Source: Cubamyces lactineus
Lineage: Eukaryota > Basidiomycota > Agaricomycetes > Polyporales > Polyporaceae
Assembly (NCBI GenBank): GCA_022376465.1
Contig: JACDTU010000004.1
Coordinates: 496,001-560,000 of the forward strand
Direction of reading: 5' to 3'
Length of the DNA stretch: 64,000 nucleotides
The number at the start of each line of letters is the position of its first letter. Position 1 is the stretch's first letter. Position numbers and translations under genes: made by a program. The notes beneath the pieces are model-generated. The model searched no databases, had not been told where the DNA came from, and worked only from the letters and a program-made list of their open reading frames with translations. Shown here piece by piece: positions 52,364-63,953 of the stretch.

Positions 52364-54350
52364 ATGAGCTCTGAAGTAAGTCGATCGAGCTCATCCCGTC
52401 CAACATGCATCTTCACTGATCCACACTAGTCTTGCAGATCGAACCCGCCGTTGCAAACCGCCCTCCCAATCAACTTCATCATTATAGGAGGAGGTGAGTG
52501 CAAGAGCGCTCACAGCGCACCGGTGTCTCTTACACTTGAGCCTAGGGATCGCCGGACTTGCTTGCGCAATCGCACTGAGGAGGGTTGGGCATCATGCCAC
52601 AGTACTCGAACGCAAAGAGAGAGCAAACGTCGTGAGTATGCTGGTCTTTCGGACATCTGAGGGGGCGCTCACCGTGTTTCGAAGTCCTCACACAGCGGTA
52701 TCCGGTTACCGCCCAACTGCACGAAGATCCTATACCATTGGGGCCTACGAGGCATTCTCATGCAAAAGGCAATGATTACGCATACCCTGTTATTCTCACG
52801 ATGTAAGTGGGTCGGCCTGTTGACGGGATGCCGTTTCTAACCGTATTCTTGTCTAAGATGAAAGCGGCGAGTTCCTCGGAACGCATATATGGGACGAGGG
52901 CATGTTGAAGGAAACACGAGGCCAATTCATGCTGACAACAGTGCGTCTCTTTGATATCTATGCTACCTCATACCAGTGGTTAACCCGTGTTCTTTAGCAC
53001 GCGGAGCTACACGAGGTTCTGTACGATGCAGCGATTGCCTTAGGTGCCGACATACGGTACGGTACGGAGGTGCAGGAAATTGACCCCGAAAGCCCCACGG
53101 TAAAACTTGCCTCGGGGGAGGTACTTTCCGGAGACGTCCTCGTTGGCGCAGATGGAGAGTTCGGCGTATCGCGCGCTTTGGTCCTCGAGGGCCGTGATGA
53201 TGGTACCCCGACAGGGCTAGCACTATACGAGTAAGCCTACTGTCAGCGCTCATGATATCGCGTAATGGACGCTAACGGCATTCGTCTGTTTCTGTTGAAT
53301 TCAACAGCACTACAATATCTCAAGACGAGCTACTAGAGCGCGCGAATTTCTTGTATGAAGACGTAAGGTGGACCAATGTCTGTTGCGAGGCACACCGCTG
53401 ATTGCCAAGACAGAACGGCATCATTGTAGCATTCGGCCTTGGCCGCGCGATCGTGGTATACCCTATCGTTAGTGTTGTTGCTGTGTGCCTAGAAACATTG
53501 TTTGACATTCTTCGTGCACAGCAGGATAAGGCAGAGCTCGCATTCCAATGGTACGGCCCAGATGAAGAGGACATAGGGCGATATGGCGATGCAGCTTCTG
53601 CCGACATCCATTCCGTGGCAAATGCCGTGCACAAAGAGTAAGTCTCTGCATATCAGCCTACGCCAACTTCAGCGTACTGACTCCTTGCGGTAAGCCTTCG
53701 TGCCGTCATGTCTCGTGTGCGCAAAGCTGTTCGTGTTTCTATACGGGATCACGAAGACCTCGAGGACTGGGTCGCAGGTGACTCACGTTTGGTATTGATT
53801 GGCGAAGCCGCACACCCATTCCCTGTGAGTCTGGTCGAACATCCTCACGCTGTCAGTCTCGAATATTTACGTGTCGATTCAGCCGGGGACAATCCAGGCC
53901 TCAGCCATGGCGATTGAAGACGGCGCTGTATTAGCGAAGCTGTTCTCGCACTTATCAGAAGAGCGGCAGATAGAAAGCTTCCTATACGCCTTCCAAGAGC
54001 TCCGACAATCTCGCGTTCGTCAGGTCCGTGAGCAGGAGTTCGGTGGTGTCTTCTACATGACACTCCCCGACGCCGATGCTGCAGCACAGCGTGACAAAGG
54101 GCTGCGCGAGAAGGCAGCGGCAGGCCTCAACGCCCTCGATGGCTCGGAAGAAGCATCGAAGGCGTGGGAGGAGATGGAGGTCATCTTCGGGTACGACTGT
54201 GAAGACCAGGCTGATGACTGGTGGCTCAAGTGGGGTATGCTGCGCGAACGCGCTCTTAGCGTGGACCAAGCTGCCGCACCGAGCCTACTGGACTTCTCGA
54301 AGATGATCACAGAAGTCAGCTCCACCGTCATCGACGAGGAAAGCCAATGA
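52364..54350 (+). CDS. FAD-dependent monooxygenase, salicylate-hydroxylase-like
   Basis: This is a class A flavoprotein hydroxylase that likely adds oxygen to an aromatic or polyketide substrate using NAD(P)H. Exon 1 is only MSSE (52364-52375). After an intron ending CTAG, SCRSNPPLQTALPINFIIIG leads into the FAD fingerprint GGGIAGLACAIALRRVGHHA and VLER. The next blocks are GIRLPPNCTKILYHWGLRG, ESGEFLGTHIWDEGM, GQFMLTTHAELHEVLYDAAI and the DG-motif stretch LVGADGEFGVSRALV. Then comes RLVLIGEAAHPFP, where Glu replaces the usual Asp of the GD motif. The C-terminal helices lead to the stop at 54348-54350. About ten short introns interrupt the gene; all blocks join in frame, so it looks intact. 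It is tail-to-tail with an MFS permease (273 bp). The substrate is unknown. Confidence 0.85.
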
Positions 54351-54623
54351 TTTGAATGTACCTGATTGATCGCGTGGCCCCCTCATTCGCAGGATTCACT
54401 CACGGTTTCCACGAACCTCACGCTTCCCCGATTCCCACCGGCATACCTTACGTTACTCCAGTCATATGTCCTTCAGCACGATAGCATTTCTGCGAGCACG
54501 CGGGCCGTCCATCCATCCGTAGAAATTGTCGTCTAATAGAACTACATTGCTTCCAATACCGTGCTGTTCGAGCGAACAAGCCTTAGAAATGTATATCCAC
54601 CTCAATCCCTCGCGCGCGCCAAA

Positions 54624-56996
54624 TCAGTACGCGAACCGGAAGTTCATCCTCGCATTGCCCTGAAATAGTGTGTAAGGGGACGGGATAATTCGCGAAGGAG
54701 GCGGGAATCTCACCTGGTCTTCCGTCTTCTCGAGATATTCTTGCTGCTCCTAGATCATGAAGGCGTTAAGTCGAGCCAAGTCGGCGTCAAGAAGCAGCGA
54801 TCTTACCTTCGCTGACCAGGAGTTCCAGATCTTATCTCGGCGTTTGTTGATGCCCTTGTAGAAGCAGTATACGAACAGATACAAGAACATATTCATCACA
54901 CAGATGGCGATGAGCACGCGATTTCCGCGCTTGTCTAAGATGCATCGTCAGTACACGGGAAGCGCTTCGGATGATCGAGGTAGCGTACAGAGCGGCTGGA
55001 GAAGGAGCGAGTCAACAAACAGATACGACGCAGTCACAGTTGTCTCATGCTCACCTTGTCGTCATCTCGGTAGATGTTCGCCTGTAATACAACATGAGTA
55101 CCCCTGTGGCGACACGAGGCAATATAACTTACAGAGATTATACCACCAGCTTGCACGAACATGTTGTATATCGACGCAGACACGGTACGCGTACCCACGC
55201 CAGCAGAGTTCGTCGACGCCCACGCGACTTGTACGGGGTGAACGTAGGGGAAGCCGGTGATCAAAGTGACGACGGCAAAGTAAACCCACGGAGACGTGTT
55301 CTGGTCGAAGGTGTACAGTGCGATGAGAAGCGGAAGTGCCCAGATCTGTAGTAGCGCAGTGCTGACGACACGACTGTCGATGATTTCGCTAAGGTAGCAA
55401 AATATGAGGAGCAGCACCATGCCGAGGAACTTTGAAGGAATGCTAAGCAGGTTCGCCTGAGTGGTCGTATAGCCAAGGTTCCTTAGCGAGAGCGTCAGGT
55501 AGGTCTGGGGAGGCGTGACGGGGACTATCGTAAGGAGTGAGTATCAGACTATCTAAGGCAAGATGTCGTAGGATTGGCGTACCCATGAAGACGATGCCGA
55601 GCGCATAGATTGGCCACATGCGCCAATCCTTCAAGATGTTCCAAATCATCTTGACGGAAAGACCCTGTCGGTTGTGCATGTTCGACTTCGAGGGGTCATC
55701 TCTGAGCACGCGATTGACAATGATGGTCTCCTCTCTGTATTCAGCGCGTGCACATTAGTCAAAAAAGGGGGGAAGACGGCCAAAGCGGGAAGGAGAGCTT
55801 ACCGCTCAGTGAACCATCCCTTGGGGCGGAACCACGCCTTCGTCTGAGTTGGGCTGGGAGGCATCATGAAGAACGACGCAATACCGATGACAAGAGTGAG
55901 GCCTCCTTCGATGAGGAAGAGATACCGCCAACCGGCTTTGCCACCAACACCGCGAAGCTTGAGGAGGCCAGTCGCAATGAACGCGCCAACGATCTCAGCA
56001 AGGTAGTTCGACACCCAGAACCAAGCGAGTCGAAGGGGAACTAGAAGGCATGATGAGCACAGGCGTATAGCACAACTCGCAGATAGACTCACGCTCTGAC
56101 TTGGTGTAGAAATATGATAGGTATAGGATGACGTCTGGGATGAACCCTCCTTGCATGAAACCGAGCAGACACCTTCCAGGAACGAATGAATAAAGCACAG
56201 ATGGTAGGAAGTTCAAGCGCACATACCTTGTCGCCAAGAATGATGCTCTACCGGTCAACCAGAATTGACCAAGGGAGACGAAACTCCAAAGAACCATCTG
56301 CAGAGAGTGAGAAGATGACCATCGCGCGCTTTGAGCTTCCTTACCTGACTAGGGATCCAGATGTCTGGGCCCACGCGCTTCGAGATGAGCTGCGAAGGAA
56401 GCTCTGCAATCAAGAAGCTTAGCTGCATAGCCGTATTAGCGCCAAGCCGCGGGTACTCTGATAATATGGGCTCCACCTTGAAAAGAGTGTTCCCAAGGTT
56501 GAAGTCGTTGGTCGTCAGTCCGAGGTCGTTCAAGAAGTTGTCGGTGTTAGCTTGTGAGATGTTCGAGCGATCGAGATCCAAGCTGAAGAACATGATGAAG
56601 GCCCAAATCATGATGAGGAGGTCGATCTTCCGCACAATGCGCTGCGAGGGGGTAAGGCACGAGCTTAGTAAAGATTTGATTTCGAAGACGCACGTATTCT
56701 TCGCGCCATGTCCAGCGCGCGGAGGGATTGAAACGGTGGGCATTCTCCCATTCTGGCGGGGGACGGTATTGCTCCAGAGTCGCAGGGTCGTCGAAGACGG
56801 AAGGCTGAGTCGCGATGCTGTCGAGCTCATGCTTCGGTCTGCGCCAGAACGACGGCTTATCCTTTGCGACAGGCGCGCCGAGCGTCGGGACCTCGAGAAC
56901 GCTGTCGGATGGGCTCAAGCCACTCTTGGTAGAGCCAGAGTCAGAGCTGTCGGAGATAGCCTTGGCGTAGTACGTCTTCGCGAGTACTGTCGACAT
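54624..56996 (-). CDS. MFS permease, anion:cation symporter family (Dal5/Tna1/Seo1-like)
   Basis: This is a twelve-helix plasma-membrane permease of the fungal ACS family, whose members import vitamins, allantoate, nicotinate or other organic anions. The start at 56996 gives [20 protein letters not shown], with a ~120-residue cytosolic N-terminus ([20 protein letters not shown]). Helix 1 begins [20 protein letters not shown], followed by the family signature [20 protein letters not shown]. Then come [80 protein letters not shown] and [20 protein letters not shown]. The C-terminus is charged ([20 protein letters not shown]) and ends [10 protein letters not shown] with TGA at 54624-54626. Roughly ten introns are present. 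The gene appears intact. The substrate cannot be read from sequence; its neighbour, an FAD monooxygenase, hints at an aromatic acid. Confidence 0.9.
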
Positions 56997-57400
56997 CGTA
57001 GAGTGTCGAGGAGCGGCCGGTGGGACTCTGCATCATGTCTCGCTCGCCTAAGGGCATTTATAGGATCGTCAGCAGCACAAAAGCGGACGGCAAGGCCTGG
57101 ATGATATCAGCCCTGCGACATTGGGAGAGCATATTGGCCATCGCGAGAGAAAGCCACCATTGCGCGTTCAATCACAGGATGGCGACATCTACTCCCTCGC
57201 CGAAGTCAGAACCACGAACTTGGTCACACTTTCTTCCGAGGCCTGCGGCGCTTCCGATAGCCCTTGGTGCCGGGTATGTGACAGTCACAGGCGTCTATCG
57301 CTTTACGGCAGAAGGCAGGGCGGAAGAATGATAAGTTCGCACCAGAAAAGTGAAGTGATATCGATACGCTACACATTCGCAATTACAGCTTTGTCTTCCC
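56997..57400. other. Spacer upstream of the MFS permease
   Basis: This 404-bp spacer between two minus-strand genes holds the permease promoter and the CCT7 3' region. No further feature was seen. Confidence 0.5.
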
Positions 57401-59335
57401 TCACCGCCTTGGCATCCCACGTCCCCTGCCACGGAGTGCCCGCTGTGCCGCACCGGGCGGGGCCTTCGGCCCAGGGTTTTGCTAGATACATGTGGCACAT
57501 GAGCAATGTTCTATCTCGCCCCTACAGAAATACTTACCGCTTCGCTCTGAGGAGCACGGACGGTCTCATCGACGCTGAGGATCAAGCAGGCAGCTTCGGT
57601 CGCGCTGTTAATTGCGTTGACCTTGACCAAACTCGGCTCCCAGACGAAAGCATCAAGGTTGTTCCGGATGCCCTCAGGGCCGTCGACGTCCACACCGTAC
57701 CATTGTTCGCCGTTAGCGTGCTTCATGCGCAGCTTGTTCAGGATGTCAGTGGAGTCCAGGCCGGCGTTGTCGCAAATTTGGCGGGGGATGACCTCGAGGG
57801 CCTTCGCGAACGCAATCATCACTAATTGGAGCTTGCCCGGAATGGACAAGGCGTGCTTCCGGATGCGCGAAGACAGGTCCAACTTTCCGTCAGGCACAAG
57901 GTGTCGGTGAGCTAGCACAGTCAAGGATGAAGTGAAGATACGGTACCTCGATGGCGCCTCCACCCGCGACGATGTCGCCGTTTTTCACAGCACGTTTGAC
58001 CACCATGATTGCGTCGTGCAGACTCCGCTCGACTTCCTCAATGAACTGCTCTGCACCGCCACGAAGAATGAGCGTACAAGTCTTCGCCTTCGGGCACTCC
58101 GTGAAGAGGTTGTACCGCTCGCCGCCGATCTGTCTCTCCTCGAAGTAGCCGCACGTCCCGAGATGTTCACGCTTGATATCAGAGCACGTCGACTGAATGG
58201 AGCCCCCAACGGCTTGGACGACGCGCTGCAGGTCGTCTGCCGGTACACGCCCTGCGCAGAAGATATCGCGATCCGCGAACCACTGGGTTGCGAGATCGCC
58301 GATGGGGAGCTTGCTCAACACAACCTTCGCGCCGGTCTTCTCGATAGCCTCCAGCTTGCGGTATATGATTTCCCACTCAGCGTCGACGATGGCCTGGTAG
58401 TCGGAGACGTGTTCAACTCTGACCTCGGCGTTGTCCTTCTCCGCCTTTAGCTCGAGCTCCACGTTGAGGCTGAGAATCAGCGGGTTGCGGAATGCCTTCG
58501 GTTGCTGTTCCGCGCCCGCATAGGTGAAGGTCTTTTTGAAAGCGACACCCTTCACAAGAAGCGAATCCTGCATGCCGCCGCCAGGAATCTTCTTCACGCC
58601 GATGAGGTTCTCGTTCAGGTCGTCCTGGTCGAGACATTGGACGGCATCGACAACCATGTTCGAGAAGAAGGGTTTTTCTGAGTGAATCAACTTCGAGGAC
58701 ATCGATGTTGACGCGCACTTGAGAAGCAGAGAGCGGAATTGTCTACAAGTATGGTTCAGTGTAATCCTAGGAGGGGTACTCTGAGAGACGTACTCGGGGT
58801 TAGACTTGTCTACGGTGATTTGAACAGATTTGATGTGCTCAATCGCCTGCATATATATGAGCAGTGGGCCCCAACGCATAATCGCATATACTCACAAGTT
58901 CGGCAGCCTTCCTGAATCCCTTCATGATGATATGCGGACTGACACCCTCCTCAATGTATCCCCGGACCTCCTTTAATAGCTGCGCCGCGAGAAGCACGAC
59001 ACTGGTTGTCCCATCGCCAACCTCTGCATCTTGGGCGCGTGCAATGTCGACAAGCGTACGCGCGGCCGGGTGGACGATATCCAAGAGCTTGAGGATAGTT
59101 GCACCATCGTTCGTGATCTGAGCCTCGCCACGCTCGTTTACAATGAGCTTGTCCATGCCACGAGGTCCAAGAGTGCTGGAGAGGGTCTCCGCGATCGCAA
59201 GACATGCAGAGATGTTGGAGAGTAGCTGAGGCTTTCCTTGCGAGGTGTCCGTGCCCTCCTTCAGGAGGACTACGGTGGGTTGCTGGAGGCGATCAGTGCA
59301 TGTATATACCTCGATTTACAGCCTAAGCATACCAT
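57401..59335 (-). CDS. CCT7: T-complex protein 1 subunit eta (chaperonin CCT7)
   Basis: This is one of eight subunits of the cytosolic TRiC/CCT chaperonin that folds actin and tubulin. The conserved N-terminus reads [20 protein letters not shown], then [16 protein letters not shown] and [20 protein letters not shown]. The ATPase motif [17 protein letters not shown] and the apical-domain segments [20 protein letters not shown] and [20 protein letters not shown] follow. Then come [28 protein letters not shown] and [18 protein letters not shown]. The last exon (57481-57401) gives [20 protein letters not shown] and ends GMPRR, the Gly/Arg tail typical of eta. The start is inferred to be a bare ATG exon (59333-59335): a 50-bp intron (59283-59332) then joins Met to QPTVVLLK. 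The gene is certain; the start exon is likely because the family begins at this point. Confidence 0.94.
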
Positions 59336-59621
59336 GGGGAGACCGCGCTGCATTTTGCAAGCAAGGCCGCAGTCGGTGGGTAGAAGGAACGAAAAGGAGG
59401 AGTTTGCGAAGTGCCCGTGCAGACAAGCAGAGCTGCACTTTCGATTGAATTCGAGTACGCGCCTGCGATAGCGTGGAAATGACCTACCATAAGCGTATCT
59501 TCGCTATTTGCCGATATTTGCAAATGTTGACGCGTCGGCGCCGCGTCTGTGGCTGCGAATCATTAAGCACGACTTCAGACGCGTCGTCGATATACACGCT
59601 TTGCACTCAATCCCCCGCGAC
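59336..59621. promoter_or_regulatory. Divergent promoter CCT7 / RAD5 with two ACGCGT boxes
   Basis: This 286-bp region separates the start codons of CCT7 (-) and RAD5 (+). ACGCGT occurs at 59530-59535 and 59579-59584, that is 92 and 43 bp before the RAD5 ATG. In yeasts ACGCGT is the MluI cell-cycle box bound by MBF, which drives G1/S expression of DNA replication and repair genes. ACGCGT also occurs elsewhere in this GC-rich window (for example near 5080 and 5930), so the match is suggestive only. Confidence 0.5.
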
Positions 59622-62600
59622 ATGGCTCTTGAAACGGAGAGGTCTTGCTTTTTTGCTGGCTCAGACGATGAAGACACGGGCAAGCAGTCACATCCGCCAT
59701 CTTCCACTCATCCCCTAGAATCTCAGTTGGCACCGCTAGACGCGACTCGTCCACGATTACCGACGCAGAAGCCTCTATTCTTCGCTGACAGTGATGACGA
59801 TGAACCATCTAGCTACGCGCCTGCAAGTATTCCAGAGCTCCCTGATGCCACTGAAGAATCTGAACTCGAACTTGACGTGGAAATGCCGGAGTTCGTCGAT
59901 GTTCCTCGAGCCTCCAGCGTGTCTAGTACGTCTTCAGGGTTGAACGATCGTCGAGACTCTTCCCCCCGCTCTCCACCGCCTCTTCCGAACCACGAAGAGC
60001 GTCCTCAAAAGCGGAGGAGGATGTCCCCTGCTGCACAAACAGCTACCAGCGTTGCCGAGTCTATGTATCTAGGGTCGTTTTTGGTTGATAGAGCTTGGAG
60101 CACCGTCAAGGGAACAGGGTATATCAAACCCGGCGAAGAAATACTGATCGAAAGGGAGGAGCCCGATAGACCGCCTCCTCCCCCAGCAAAGAAGCCCGTC
60201 AAGGACAAGGGTGGGAAGAAACAGCTCACTATCGCGAGTATGCTCAAACCAACACCGCCGAAGCCCTCCAAGAAGAAGCAGGATTCTGTCGTTCGCCTGA
60301 CAAACTCTAGAGGCTTTGGTGAGTTATGCAGACGCATATGGCCCAGGCGTATCTGAGACTGTAACTTGTCGATCCTGCAGAGTTCGGACGCTTACCTCAG
60401 GACGTGGCTTCTTGGGTGTCCAGACTATTAGACCTTGGTATGCACAATTCCGACCTTGTCTTGCCCAATATCTGATAGTCGCATATAGGCATAGTCGAGT
60501 TCAAGAAGTGCACCATGGTCGAGTGTCCCGGAAAGCTGACCACAGGAGCGGACCTGATAGTATCGCTCTCCGTCTATATCAAAGCTTCGGCGTTCCGACC
60601 ATCTTCTGTGTCCTCTGAAGACAGGGCAAAGCCCATGTTCAATGAGGGTCAAGAAACTGAGGAGGAGCAAGTCCTCCGAGAGCGGAAAAGCTCACTGATC
60701 AATCTATTCAAACGCATCAACCTGAAACCTCGCAAAGGGGGCGACTTCGGCAACAAGAAGCGACTGGATAAGGATGACCTGGAACTACTCACGCAACGAT
60801 CCGGCGCATCCAAGCCTCGATTGCCAGGTCAACAGAGTGAGATAGAGGACGATGATAACGAAGGAGACATCACGGAAGAAGAGTTGAACATGATCTACAA
60901 GAAGTAAGGTCGCTCTCATAGGGATAAAATGGCGTCGCTGATCAGTGATGTATATAGAGCGCAGCAGAACGATCGTCAGCTTGCGGAGATGGAACCGGCC
61001 GATACGTTTACGCTGAAATTGCGTGGATACCAGAAGCAGGCTCTCTTGTGCGTCGCATCACTGTACTTGACAGCATTGTCCTTCTAAGTCTGCCGTAGCT
61101 GGATGAGCTCTATCGAGACGGGGGCAGCAGCTGCTCGCGAAGCCACATCAATGCACCCCTTGTGGAAAGAGTGAGTGAAAATCCATTGCTTGCACTGTAC
61201 GCCCTCAACTTCGAGGCATAGATATGTCTTTCCTTTCGATCCAAACAACGACATGATCGACCTCACCGCCGAAGAGCGACCGTTTTACTTCAACGAGTAC
61301 TCTGGAGAGTTGAGTCTAGAATTTCCGAAAGCTGAGCGAAAATGCAAGGGCGGAATTTTAGCGTGAGTTGGATGGCCCGAGTGTTGACGATTAGCACGCT
61401 GACGTCGTACTAGTGATGGTAATTCGTTGATATGGTGGTATGTCCGACGAAGCGCTGACGCAACACGATGTCTACTCCGGCTCATTTACAGAGAGTACGT
61501 CCCAATTTCATCCTTCCCTCAGTTTGTTCTCATCCATCTGCAGTGGGCATGGGCAAGACGATCATGTTGTCAGCACTGATACAAACTGCCTTGGGCCCTG
61601 AGGTTCCTGCAGAGGCCGACCCTGGCGCATCGTCGAAACGCCGACAGCTCAAGCTCAATAACGCCTTCCGTGTCACCAACCAGCAACCCCAGAAACAAGG
61701 CAGGGGTCCGACAGCCACTCTGATCGTTGCGCCAACCTCGCTCCTGTCTCAGTGGGCAGAAGAATTGCAGCGCTCTAGTCAACCGGGCGCTCTGAGGGTA
61801 CTTGTATGGCACGGCCAGAATAGGCTCGACCTGGATGCTGCGGTCGACTCAGATAGTCATGGCGCAACGGATGTCGTGATCACCTCGTACGGGACATTAG
61901 TTTCTGAACACGCGAGGCACGAGAAACAACCGTCTTCCGTATTCGAAGGCATGTCTCCGCATTGTTCAGGTTCGGACGAAAGCTCACGCCGCCTGCCTTT
62001 AGTCGAATGGTTACGTGGGTTTGATTTATACAACCGTTGTACCGCTTGTGACGCTGAGATTTGTCCAAGGCGTCGTTCTTGATGAGGCACATCACATAAA
62101 ATCGCGGACAAGCAAGAGTGCCAAGGCTGTCTATGCCCTACGTGCTCGACGAAGGTGGGCTGTCACGGGCACACCCATTGTCAACCGCCTCGAGGATCTG
62201 TATTCGCTCTTGTATGTTGCGTCTTTTACCGTTGATATACATAAGGTTCACTGAAGCACATCGTTGCACAGGAAATTCTTGGATTTCACACCTTGGTCTA
62301 ACCATACCTTCTTCCGCTCGTCAGTGTCAAAGTTCCTTCCCAGCACTCATCCACTGATCCGGACGCAGGTTCATCACTTTGCCCTTCCTGGCCCGTGATC
62401 GCAAAGCGGTCGAAGTCGTGCAGATTATCCTCGAAAGTGTGCTCCTCCGCCGTGAGAAGGACATGCTCGATTCTGATGGCAAGAAGATCGTCGAGCTACC
62501 CTCAAAAGAGGTGATACATAACACATATACTATGTCTCCTCAATGCGGCAGGAGGTTCACATAGACTTCACAGGTCAAGATCGAAATGCTCGAGTTCTCG

Positions 62601-63953
62601 CCATTAGAACGCAAGATATACGACTCGTTGTATTCTGATGCCAAGAAGGACTTCGAGCATCTCAATGCGAAGGGCCTAGTGAGCCGCAATTATACTCACA
62701 TCCTCGCCATGCTCATGCGGTAAGTCCCTAATATCGCCGTTCCGTACCATATATGCCGATAACTGTCGGCAGTCTACGTCGTGCAGTCCTCCACCCGAAC
62801 TTGGTGCTGGCATCCAATGACGCAGTCGCCTCGAAAGCATCATCCTCAGCAGCAGCTATCAACGTAAACGAGCTGATCGAACAATTCGGCAAGGGCGAAA
62901 ACACCGCTGGCGATAGCAGGGTGTATGCCGAGGGTGTCCTGGCAAATCTCGGGCAGGAGGAGGACGCGGAGTGCCCCATCTGTTTCGACGTGATGGAGAC
63001 GCCGACCATCCTACCTGACTGTATGCACCAGTGGTGAGTACCCCTCCAAGCCGAATCATGGACCTTACTCTGTTGAACCTGACACCCTGCAGCTGCAAGG
63101 ATTGTATCATCGCCTTCATCGAACGTTGCCGCGAAAAGGGTGAGCAAGGCAAATGTCCTACGTGCTCTCGTGGTCCTGTCGAGGTTCGTCTTTCGAAGCC
63201 TTTGGTCTCTACCACGCTAACCGTGCACCTTCAGGAAAGCGACCTGCTCGAAGTCGTTCGATCGCGGCAGAACAGCTCTGACAAGGGCGAGGATGGCAAA
63301 CAAGCTCCGACGCCAAGCGTGACATTGCGGCGCAACGATTTCCGTTCATCGACCAAGCTGGAGGCCTTGGTACAGGACCTGCGTACGTCTTACTCAATAC
63401 ATGATCTGGCCAGCAATTAACGCTCAAGCTTCGCAGGGCGACTGAGGGATCAAGATCCTTGCTTCCGAGCTGTCGTATTTTCTCAGTTCACCTCTTTCCT
63501 CGACCTAATCCAGATCGTCTTGGAGCGTGAAAATCTTACGTGGCATCGTTTTGATGGGTCAATGGACGTGAAGAAACGGAACGAGGCTGTCTCCGGATTC
63601 AAGGCACCCTCGCGCGAAGCCAAGGTTTTGATCGTCAGCTTGAAGGCGGGCGGCGTCGGATTGAACGTTCGTCAAGATTCCGTCCATTTCGTGTACGTCG
63701 ATTGACATCCATCACGTAGCTGACGAATGCAAACCATGTGTATATGGTAAGTGTTCCATTTATCTTGCTATGTCGCTGTGTCGTCAACGGATCCCCCCAC
63801 TACAGATGGATTGCTGGTGGAACGCGGCAACAGAGAATCAAGGTCTGCATCAATCTGTATAATCATAGCCTTTGCCTCCACTGACCTCTACTAGCCATCG
63901 ACCGCGTACATAGGATTGGACAGGAGAAGCCGGTCTACGTCAAGCAATTCATC
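59622..63953 (+). CDS. RAD5: DNA repair helicase/ubiquitin ligase RAD5 (HLTF-like), 3' end outside window
   Basis: Rad5 polyubiquitinates PCNA and remodels stalled replication forks. The start [20 protein letters not shown] opens a disordered acidic region. The HIRAN domain spans about [20 protein letters not shown] to [18 protein letters not shown]2 helicase motifs follow: I, ADEMGMGKT, assembled across a 5-nt exon (61414-61418) and a 3-nt exon (61492-61494); Ia, [52 protein letters not shown]. The RING finger lies between the helicase lobes: [20 protein letters not shown], then CKDCIIAF and GKCPTCSRG. Lobe 2 has [48 protein letters not shown] and [20 protein letters not shown]. One intron (61949-62002) is GC-AG. 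The last exon seen ends at 63953 in a GTGCGT donor; the C-terminus lies beyond the window. Confidence 0.94.
61414..61418 (+). other. RAD5: 5-nt microexon in RAD5
   Basis: TGATG lies between a 51-bp intron (61363-61413) and a 73-bp intron (61419-61491). The previous exon ends GC. Joined bases read GCT GAT G.., giving the Ala-Asp of the invariant ADEMGxGKT motif. Confidence 0.75.
61492..61494 (+). other. RAD5: 3-nt microexon in RAD5
   Basis: AGA lies between acceptor TTTACAG and donor GTACGT; the next intron is 61495-61543 (49 bp). Joined with neighbours it reads GAG ATG, the Glu-Met of ADEMGMGKT. Skipping it keeps the frame but gives Ala-Asp-Val-Gly instead, breaking a near-invariant motif. 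Confidence 0.65.
61949..62002 (+). other. RAD5: GC-AG intron in RAD5
   Basis: The exon ends TTC GAA G, followed by GCATGT, and the intron ends CTTTAG. Joining gives Phe-Glu-Val-Glu-Trp-Leu-Arg, the expected sequence before VVLDEAHH. No GT donor nearby restores this frame. GC-AG introns usually have a strong AAG/GCAAGT-like donor, which this resembles. Confidence 0.75.

Noticed and set aside
52050..52367. 105-codon ORF overlapping the FAD monooxygenase start
   Set aside because: It lies in the promoter and crosses the ATG in another frame, with no domain match.
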